NCBI GenBank assembly: GCA_028697455.1
Contig: JAQVEZ010000001.1
Span: forward strand, 131,902 to 164,970
DNA: 33,069 nt
Reading direction: 5' to 3'
From: Minisyncoccota bacterium
GTDB taxonomy: Bacteria; Patescibacteriota; Minisyncoccia; Phycocordibacterales; UBA1006
Positions 26,381 through 33,069 of the stretch are shown piece by piece (the first letter of the stretch is position 1; every line of letters starts with the position of its first letter). The translations under genes and the position numbers were made by a program. Below the pieces are notes generated by a model. It saw only the letters and a list, made by a program, of their open reading frames with translations. It ran no database searches and had not been told where the DNA came from.

Positions 26381-27539
26381 TATAAAAAACTTAATACGAT
26401 CATTACGATCTATCCAGATGACATCTGATGAAAAAACTCTCTTGCGAAAAAATCTTATGTCCTCTCTTGGAATAGAATCAAAAATGAGCACCTATTACAA
26501 AAAAGCATTTTTCTTGACCAAAAATGGTCTTGTTGCTGCTTTTGTTTTTGTTCTAGCTCTTGGTTCATTAACTCACTCTGCAGCTGGAAAAACTCTTCCT
26601 GGGGATGATTTATACCCCATCAAGATAATGTATGAGGAATTGCGATCTGCTACTACCCTTAACTCAGAAAAGAAGATAAGTTACGAAATAGAACGCACCG
26701 AAAAAAGAATGCAGGAGGCTTCAAAGCTTGTAAAAGAAAATAAGCTTGATGAAAAAAAGAAAGAAATGGTAACAAACTCAATCAAAAAACAAACTGAGAA
26801 AATTAAAAATAAAATCAAAGAAGTGACTGATTCTGATCCAACAAAGGCTCTCTCTTTGAGTGAAGGACTCTCCACAACAATTGCAAATAATATAGAAACT
26901 CTAAAAAAAGTTTCTGAAAAAGATACTCTCACAGAACCTGATCAAAATGCTTCCAATGCCGAAGAAAGTTCCATTCTCCCCCTAAATGAACTTGATATTT
27001 CTCTTGAGGCGGTGGATATTACCTCAGAACCTCAAAGAGCAGAAATCTCTTCAGAAGAAATTTCTCTCAACCAAAAGAAAAAAGAGCTTCTTCTTGATTC
27101 TCTCGTTGAATCTATGGAAAACGAAATTTCTAGTCTCAACGAACAAAAAAAGGTAATTCAAAACGAAATAGAGAACAAAAACACCAAAGATACACTGACA
27201 CAAACAGAGCCAGCGGCAACTGAGCTTCCAAAAAAAGTTCTTACACCAGAAGAAGAGGCTCAACAAAAAATACGTGATCTTTCTGCAAAAATAGAAGTTC
27301 TCAAAAAGACAGCGGAAGAAAAACAAATTCTTGGTGAGGATTTTCTCAAAAAAGAAGCTCTTCTCAGAGCGGGATTTGATGCCTCTGTAAAAACAAAAGA
27401 CTGGAAACAAGCCCTTGAAAAGATAGTAGAAATCTACAATAACTACGAAAAGCTCGCAAACCCAGAAGTAAAACAAGAAAAAAATACTGAGAATGTTCGT
27501 CTCAATAATCTTAATACTGAAAGTATTAAGATTCAATAA
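26367..27539 (+). CDS. DUF5667-like membrane protein, putative anti-sigma partner
   Basis: Overlaps sigma ORF by 14 nt; single TM then GKTLPGDDLYPIKIMYEELRSATTLNSEKKISYEIERTEKRMQEASKL; long coiled-coil-like Lys/Glu-rich tail. Confidence 0.7.
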   Translation: MNKDNIKNLIRSLRSIQMTSDEKTLLRKNLMSSLGIESKMSTYYKKAFFLTKNGLVAAFVFVLALGSLTHSAAGKTLPGDDLYPIKIMYEELRSATTLNSEKKISYEIERTEKRMQEASKLVKENKLDEKKKEMVTNSIKKQTEKIKNKIKEVTDSDPTKALSLSEGLSTTIANNIETLKKVSEKDTLTEPDQNASNAEESSILPLNELDISLEAVDITSEPQRAEISSEEISLNQKKKELLLDSLVESMENEISSLNEQKKVIQNEIENKNTKDTLTQTEPAATELPKKVLTPEEEAQQKIRDLSAKIEVLKKTAEEKQILGEDFLKKEALLRAGFDASVKTKDWKQALEKIVEIYNNYEKLANPEVKQEKNTENVRLNNLNTESIKIQ

Positions 27540-27568
27540 AAAACACGCATTTCTTACGTGTTTTTTAT
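27533..27568. terminator. Bidirectional terminator between convergent genes
   Basis: aaaaaacacg-catttctta-cgtgtttttt. Confidence 0.75.
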
Positions 27569-29040
27569 TCCAAAAGTTCAATATCTCCAACGACGGTGTC
27601 TTCTTGCTCTTCTAGGGGTTTTTCCTCGCGGAAACGACGACGCAAGATAACCCTCACAATAACAATAATAATGGCAAGAATCGCTGCGTAAACGGTATAT
27701 ATTTTGAGTTTCTGACTTGTCTCCGAGATGTCTTCTGGGTGAGAAACGGCTTGATCTTCTCCTCGGTAAAAATCTACTCTGATTTTATCAGGATTTTGCA
27801 TAAGATAAGCATCGGTGGCATCAATGGGACCTTCGTCATCCTCAGGTTCTCCCAAAGGATCGGAAGAAAATCCCCCTCCTACTGTGTTTGTAGCAAAAGC
27901 TGGTTCACCTTGTTGAGAAAAAGGGAGGAAGGTACTTATTGTTATTCCCTGGTTTGACACGAGATTAATATACCTTTCCCGAGATAAAAGAATTTTATGT
28001 ACTCGAAAAGGGATCACAAGAACCCCTGAAGGCTCAAGGTAAGTATTTCTTGGAAAAATGAAATTTTTATCTCCTGAAAAAAGCTTCCATCCACCTAAAT
28101 TTATTTTTGTATTTGTGCTATTACTTATGTGAATATTTGTCTCGATATCAACATTTGATATTTCAATAGAAGAATCTGATACTTTAATTTTCTTGGCGAG
28201 CTGTGTTATTGGCTTCTCTCCTGCTTCAAAGGCGAGCTTACTTGAATAATATTCAAGAATTATTTCATAATTTCCAGGATACGAATAAGAATAGGCAAAA
28301 TTTAAAGGGTCGCTACTCTCAATAAAAGACCCGTCTCCCATATTAAGAAAATAATACCCATTAAGGATTTTCTTTTTCCCATCTTTTGTGTGGGTAGCAA
28401 AAGCCTCAAGGGGAAAAGAAGATCTTGCTGTAAAAAACTGAGGAATATCAAGAGTTGGGGCAAAGGTTTCAACACTTTTCTTTGGTGTCTCTGTTTTTGG
28501 ATCTTCTTCCTCTACATCCCCACCCTCGTCTCCAGGAGAAACAACTTCCCCAGCGTTTTCTTCTCCAGGAGTTGGGTATGCTTGCCCCCAATCATCATTA
28601 ATGAGTTGTAAACTCATACCGTTTCCACCTGCACCCCACTCAGAGCTATACAAAATACTGAAAACAACCTCTTTCTCCTTATTTGAGAGAGCAAGTTCTT
28701 CTCCTGTGTTATTGAGAGAAAAGGAGCTCTTGATGAGAAACTGACTATAAGAATATTCTTGCTGGAAAGTTGGTACGTCTTGAACAACAACGGCTCGTTC
28801 TCCTGGCTCAAGAGATTGAAAATCTTGTGGACTAAGCTTGTGGTGGACTTGATTCTCAAGGAAATGCCAATCTGCAACAACGACGGCTTCACTTCCCGTA
28901 TTCATAATCTCAATCCATTCTCTTTTGGTATCAGCTCCTTCTGGGTCATACATAATCTCAGTGATAACAAGATTGGCAAAACAAAACTGAGAATATCCAA
29001 GAACTGAAAATAAAATTATCGCTCTTGTAAGGGTGGACAT
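27565..29040 (-). CDS. Secreted, C-terminally anchored lamin-tail domain (LTD) protein
   Basis: Signal peptide; LVITEIMYDPEGADTKREWIEIMNTGSEAVVVADWHFLEN; PKD-like FLNMGDGSFIESSDPLNFAYSYSYPGNYEIILEY; second LTD-like SNVDIETNIHISNSTNTKINLGGWKLFSG; C-terminal TM. Confidence 0.8.
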   Translation of the reverse strand: MSTLTRAIILFSVLGYSQFCFANLVITEIMYDPEGADTKREWIEIMNTGSEAVVVADWHFLENQVHHKLSPQDFQSLEPGERAVVVQDVPTFQQEYSYSQFLIKSSFSLNNTGEELALSNKEKEVVFSILYSSEWGAGGNGMSLQLINDDWGQAYPTPGEENAGEVVSPGDEGGDVEEEDPKTETPKKSVETFAPTLDIPQFFTARSSFPLEAFATHTKDGKKKILNGYYFLNMGDGSFIESSDPLNFAYSYSYPGNYEIILEYYSSKLAFEAGEKPITQLAKKIKVSDSSIEISNVDIETNIHISNSTNTKINLGGWKLFSGDKNFIFPRNTYLEPSGVLVIPFRVHKILLSRERYINLVSNQGITISTFLPFSQQGEPAFATNTVGGGFSSDPLGEPEDDEGPIDATDAYLMQNPDKIRVDFYRGEDQAVSHPEDISETSQKLKIYTVYAAILAIIIVIVRVILRRRFREEKPLEEQEDTVVGDIELLE

Positions 29041-29045
29041 GTTAT

Positions 29046-30830
29046 TTATATATTAAATATATTTTTTAAAATATCTTCAGGAACTTCTTTCTTTGAGGCA
29101 CCTTCTCCTTCATAATCTAAAGTCTGTGGTTTTTCTTGCTTCTGTGTATCGTCTTTCTTTGTTTCTTTTTGATTATCATTTGTTGAAGAGAGAGGGCGAG
29201 GTGTTTTTTCTTCTTTTGAGGCAAGAGCTTTTTTAAGAGCGTCCTGGAGAGAGTTTTTAGTTTCTGTCGAGGAAGAGCGTGTTTGGATCTTCTTTTCTTT
29301 TGAATTACTTTCAGAAGCTTTTGTTCCCGAAGAAATTATTACAGATTCTTTTTTATAGGGCTTTTTATTTTCAATCTTCTTTTCTGAATCATCCTTTTTA
29401 CGATGAGATCCTCCAATTTTATCCAAGAGATTATTTAACTTAGGAGAAACAATTTGCTTCATTTCTTCTTCTGTTTTTCTGGGAGAATCTTTTTCTGGAA
29501 AAGTCTTATCACCCACCGCTCTCTTAACAATATTTTTTTTGATAGGTTCAAACCATTTTTCAATACGTGCCTCAACAAGAGCTCGTGGCTGAGCAAAATT
29601 CCTTTGTGAGCTTTTAATAATCTCCTCCTTTAGAGAAGGTCCTTCTTTGGGGACAGGAGGCATCGTTCGTGCTGAAAAAGGTCGTGAACCGATACCGTCA
29701 ATCATAAGAGAGAGATAGATTTGATATTTTCCCAAGTTAACAATATCTTCAACCGAAAAAGTAGGTGCGAATTGCTTTTCAAGAAATTCTGCATCGGTAG
29801 GCCCTACTCGAAAAGTAATCATTGTTCCGACGTTACCAAAAATCGCCGCTGAAACATTTTCATCCATCTGAGCAATATACTGATGGGCTACCGTAAGGTT
29901 AAGTTTATATTTTCGTGCCTCTGAAAGAATGTCAGCAAAAGATTCATTGGCAAAGTTCTGAAACTCATCAACAAATAAGAAAAAGTTAGGGAGCTGAAAA
30001 AGGTTCTTCGCACCAACGTCTGCACGACTCATTGCCGCCAAATAGAGCTTTGTAATGAGCATTCCCCCAAGAAGATGCTGGTTGGTCTCTCCAATAAGCC
30101 CCTTTGAAAGATTAACGAGTAAAATCTTCTTCTCATCCATAATAGCCCGAAAATCAAGTGTTGATTTTTCTTGTCCTATAATATTTCGAATCAAAGGGTT
30201 GGTGGTGAATTGTCCTATCTTGTTTTGGATTGCCGCACCCGCTTCTCGTGCATATCGTACATCCCATTTGTTATATTCATCAACCCAGAAAGACCTCACT
30301 GAAACATCAGTGATATGGTTGATAACATCATCACGATAATCTTTTTCTGAAAGCATTCGATTGACCCCAAGGAGTGTTGCATTAGGGTATTCAAGAAGTG
30401 CTAAAAGTGTATTGGAAAGAATATACTCCATTCTTCCAGAAAAAACATCAGGCCAAATTTTCTTGAAGGCAGCCATAAGCCCAGATACAACGACGTGTCT
30501 CTTGTCTGCTTCAACAGACTCAAGAACATTAAAGGAAATAGGAAATTCCGTATCGACTGGTGCAAAATAAATAACATCTTTTATACGGTGCTCCGGAATA
30601 TAATCAAGAAGATTATCAATACCCGAACCATGCGGATCAACAAAACACATCCCCTCACCATTAAGGATATCTTGAGCAGCCATATTTTCGAGAAGTGTCG
30701 ACTTTCCCATTCCTGTTTTCCCGATAACGTAAACGTGACGTGACCGGTCTGTTTTTTTAATTCCAAACCGTGACCTTTGGTTTCTAAAATCAGTTTCGCC
30801 AAAATAGGTAATCGTATTAGAGCTTTCCAT
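29046..30830 (-). CDS. VirD4/TraG-like DNA-binding ATPase (DUF87/T4SS-type) with long charged C-terminal tail
   Basis: SRHVYVIGKTGMGKSTLLENMAAQDI, GEGMCFVDPHGSGIDNLLDYIP, LFQLPNFFLFVDEFQNFANESFADILSEARKYKLNLTVAHQYIAQ. Confidence 0.85.
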   Translation of the reverse strand: MESSNTITYFGETDFRNQRSRFGIKKTDRSRHVYVIGKTGMGKSTLLENMAAQDILNGEGMCFVDPHGSGIDNLLDYIPEHRIKDVIYFAPVDTEFPISFNVLESVEADKRHVVVSGLMAAFKKIWPDVFSGRMEYILSNTLLALLEYPNATLLGVNRMLSEKDYRDDVINHITDVSVRSFWVDEYNKWDVRYAREAGAAIQNKIGQFTTNPLIRNIIGQEKSTLDFRAIMDEKKILLVNLSKGLIGETNQHLLGGMLITKLYLAAMSRADVGAKNLFQLPNFFLFVDEFQNFANESFADILSEARKYKLNLTVAHQYIAQMDENVSAAIFGNVGTMITFRVGPTDAEFLEKQFAPTFSVEDIVNLGKYQIYLSLMIDGIGSRPFSARTMPPVPKEGPSLKEEIIKSSQRNFAQPRALVEARIEKWFEPIKKNIVKRAVGDKTFPEKDSPRKTEEEMKQIVSPKLNNLLDKIGGSHRKKDDSEKKIENKKPYKKESVIISSGTKASESNSKEKKIQTRSSSTETKNSLQDALKKALASKEEKTPRPLSSTNDNQKETKKDDTQKQEKPQTLDYEGEGASKKEVPEDILKNIFNI

Positions 30831-30925
30831 GATATAAATTATATCATATTATTTTTGTCTTCATCCACAAGCTTTCCACGACTTATATTTGCAGTTTAAA
30901 AAAGAATCGTTAAAATCTAGTCTAG

Positions 30926-32299
30926 ATGAATCAAAAAAACCAAAAACTTAAAGTCCCTCCGCAAAATATCGACGCTGAGAAAGCTACTCTTGGGTCAATC
31001 ATGCTTAAACCCGTTATTTTACAAGAAATTATGTCTATTTTAAACGAAGACGATTTCTATGTTCAAAAACACCGAGTTATTTTTCGAATAATGAGCGATC
31101 TTTCTCGTACTGGAGATCCTATTGACCTTATTTCTGTTTCAGAGAAAATGCTCAATCTTAACCTTGTTGAACAAGCAGGAGGGGTGAGTTATTTGAACGA
31201 GCTTGCAAACACGGTACCCTCCTCTGCACATATTGAATATTACGCAAAAATAGTTTCAGAAAAATCAACACTCAGAAAACTCATAGAGGCTGGTGGAGAT
31301 ATCACTGAAATGGGATACCAAGAAGAAAAAAATATCGAAGCCGTTATCGACACTGCCGAACGAAGAATCTTTGAAATTACTTCAAATATCCAAAGTACCA
31401 AAAAGTTTACCAGTATCAAAGAGATTATTCCAAAATCTTGGGAAAAACTTGAAAAACTCTCCCAAGGAGATGGGGCTCTTCGAGGAATACCTACTGGTTT
31501 CAAAAAACTTGATGCTATTCTTTCTGGTTTTCAAAATTCAGATCTCATTATTCTAGCAGCACGGCCTTCTGTCGGAAAAACATCCTTTGCTCTTGATATT
31601 GCGCGTAAAGTTGCTGTAGACAAAAATGTCCCTATTGGATTCTTTTCTCTTGAAATGAATGCGGAACAATTGACTGACCGTATGCTTTCAGCAGAGTCAC
31701 AAGTTGACTCATGGAGAATACGAACAGGAAAAGGTCTCACTGAAGATGACTTTACTCGTGTTGGACAAGCTATGGAGACACTTTCAAAGGCTCCCATTTA
31801 CATTGATGATAAGCCGGGAAATTCTATTTTGCAGATGAGATCAACAGCACGGAGACTCAAGGCAGAGCATGGCCTTGGACTCATCATTGTTGATTACCTT
31901 CAGCTTATGACAACACAAAAGAACTACGATTCTATGGTAAACCAAGTAACGGAAATCTCACGATCTCTCAAATCTCTTGCGCGAGAATTAGAAGTCCCTG
32001 TCATCGCACTCTCTCAGCTTTCTCGAGCGGTTGAGCAACGAGGTGGTCGTCCACGACTATCAGACCTGCGTGATTCAGGGTCTATTGAACAAGATGCCGA
32101 TGTTGTAATGTTTCTCCACAGAGAAAGAAATGAAGATGGTGCTGGAAAGGCTCAGATGACCGACGTTCTTATAGAGAAACATCGAAATGGTGCAACAGGA
32201 CAGTGTCAACTCTTCTTTGACGACGCAAGAACAAGTTTCCTTGATGTTGAAAGTAGCTATGGTGAAGGACAGAGTCGAAGTATCGACGAGGAATTCTAA
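30926..32299 (+). CDS. dnaB: Replicative DNA helicase DnaB
   Basis: VPPQNIDAEKATLGSIML, LIILAARPSVGKTSFALDIAR, GLIIVDYLQLM, VIALSQLSRAVEQRGGRPRLSDLRDSGSIEQDADVVMFLHRE. Confidence 0.98.
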   Translation: MNQKNQKLKVPPQNIDAEKATLGSIMLKPVILQEIMSILNEDDFYVQKHRVIFRIMSDLSRTGDPIDLISVSEKMLNLNLVEQAGGVSYLNELANTVPSSAHIEYYAKIVSEKSTLRKLIEAGGDITEMGYQEEKNIEAVIDTAERRIFEITSNIQSTKKFTSIKEIIPKSWEKLEKLSQGDGALRGIPTGFKKLDAILSGFQNSDLIILAARPSVGKTSFALDIARKVAVDKNVPIGFFSLEMNAEQLTDRMLSAESQVDSWRIRTGKGLTEDDFTRVGQAMETLSKAPIYIDDKPGNSILQMRSTARRLKAEHGLGLIIVDYLQLMTTQKNYDSMVNQVTEISRSLKSLARELEVPVIALSQLSRAVEQRGGRPRLSDLRDSGSIEQDADVVMFLHRERNEDGAGKAQMTDVLIEKHRNGATGQCQLFFDDARTSFLDVESSYGEGQSRSIDEEF

Positions 32300-32338
32300 T
32301 CCTTGAAACTTTATCAAATAAATTTATACTAGGGAGAT

Positions 32339-32953
32339 ATGGATGGGGCTATTGAAAAACTCGCTGCTCTTTTTGAAGAGTTTCCTGGTATTGGAAGAAG
32401 ACAATCAAAACGATTTGTCTATTTTCTTTTACACAAAAACAAAGCCTTTTCCAAAGATCTCACAGAAAAAATCGAAGCGCTCAAACAAGAAGTCAGTCAG
32501 TGCGAAGAATGTTTTCGTTTTTTCCCAAAAGAAAAAGACCACGTTCTTTGTTCAACCTGTCGAGAAAGAAGTTCCAGTACCCAAGTACTCATCGTTGAAA
32601 AAGATAGTGACTTTAACACCATTGAAAAAGCAGGAATTTATAAAGGGAAATATTTTATCTTAGGAGGTTTTATCTTTGATAACGAAAAAAAGAAATCTTT
32701 TGCCCGAGTCGATCAGTTAATTCAATCTGTTGAACAAAAACTCCAAAATAAGAAACTTGACGAACTTATCTTTGCACTCTCTTTAAGTCCTGAAGGAGAA
32801 TACACAAGAATCCGACTTCAAAATATTTTACGAGAAAAATTTCCAGAACTCTCCTTCTCAACTCTTGGTCGAGGACTTTCAAGTGGTGTTGAATTAGAGT
32901 ACTCAGATTCTGAAACACTCAAGTATGCTTTTCAATCCCGTCTCCCCCAATAA
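32339..32953 (+). CDS. recR: Recombination protein RecR
   Basis: AALFEEFPGIGRRQSKRFVYFLL, CEECFRFFPKEKDHVLCSTC zinc finger, TOPRIM VLIVEKDSDFNTIEKAGIYKGKYFILGG. Confidence 0.96.
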   Translation: MDGAIEKLAALFEEFPGIGRRQSKRFVYFLLHKNKAFSKDLTEKIEALKQEVSQCEECFRFFPKEKDHVLCSTCRERSSSTQVLIVEKDSDFNTIEKAGIYKGKYFILGGFIFDNEKKKSFARVDQLIQSVEQKLQNKKLDELIFALSLSPEGEYTRIRLQNILREKFPELSFSTLGRGLSSGVELEYSDSETLKYAFQSRLPQ

Positions 32954-32981
32954 AAAAACCACCCCCTGGTGGTTTTTTCTT
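32951..32981. terminator. Bidirectional terminator after recR
   Basis: aaaaaaaccaccccctggtggttttttc. Confidence 0.85.
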
Positions 32982-33069
32982 CAAGCTCCCTTCAGTTGTT
33001 CCGTCCTGTGGCCTTGTGCCGCACTGAATTCAGGTGCATCACACAGGTCTTTGCTCTCGGTTAAGGTAT
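32982..33069 (-). ncRNA. Possible 3' part of an unidentified structured RNA running off the window
   Basis: Locally GC-richer non-coding tract with CCUGUG...CACAGG pairing, abutting a bidirectional terminator; shares ACAAGGCCAC with the 7795-8087 RNA. Confidence 0.3.

Noticed and set aside
32982-33069. RNase P RNA on the minus strand, suggested by CCGAGAGCAAAG
   Set aside because: Only ~85 nt remain to the terminator and the conserved 3' core (ACAGAA...GGCUUAU) is absent

Overview
AT-rich, gene-dense bacterial window with about 28 compact CDSs, frequent hairpin terminators and short intergenic gaps. Gene content suggests a reduced-genome, CPR/Patescibacteria-like organism, but this is inferred from the sequence only. 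Housekeeping genes: typA/bipA, dnaX, dus, ftsQ-like, serS, dprA, topA, RNase J, ychF, an ECF sigma/DUF5667 pair, dnaB and recR. Accessory block (about 7.8-13.3 kb): a single-chain PD-(D/E)XK + N6-adenine methyltransferase restriction-modification enzyme, an overlapping gene of unknown function, a DUF2726 protein, a frameshifted HNH remnant, and tRNA-Gln. The most interesting signals are non-coding: (1) a putative ~290-nt minus-strand structured RNA (about 7795-8087) with its own promoter and terminator and two copies of a conserved internal-loop module; (2) two ~170-bp tandem units upstream of tRNA-Gln, each fusing an exact copy of the tRNA 5' half to a multi-hairpin element; (3) a miniature T-box leader upstream of serS with a ~35-nt Stem I and a UGGC bulge matching a tRNA-Ser discriminator G. 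Also notable: no gene in the window ends in TGA (26 TAA, 2 TAG), DnaX lacks its zinc module, and an MliC lysozyme-inhibitor domain is fused to a META domain. Family assignments come from recognised motifs only; no searches or folding programs were run.
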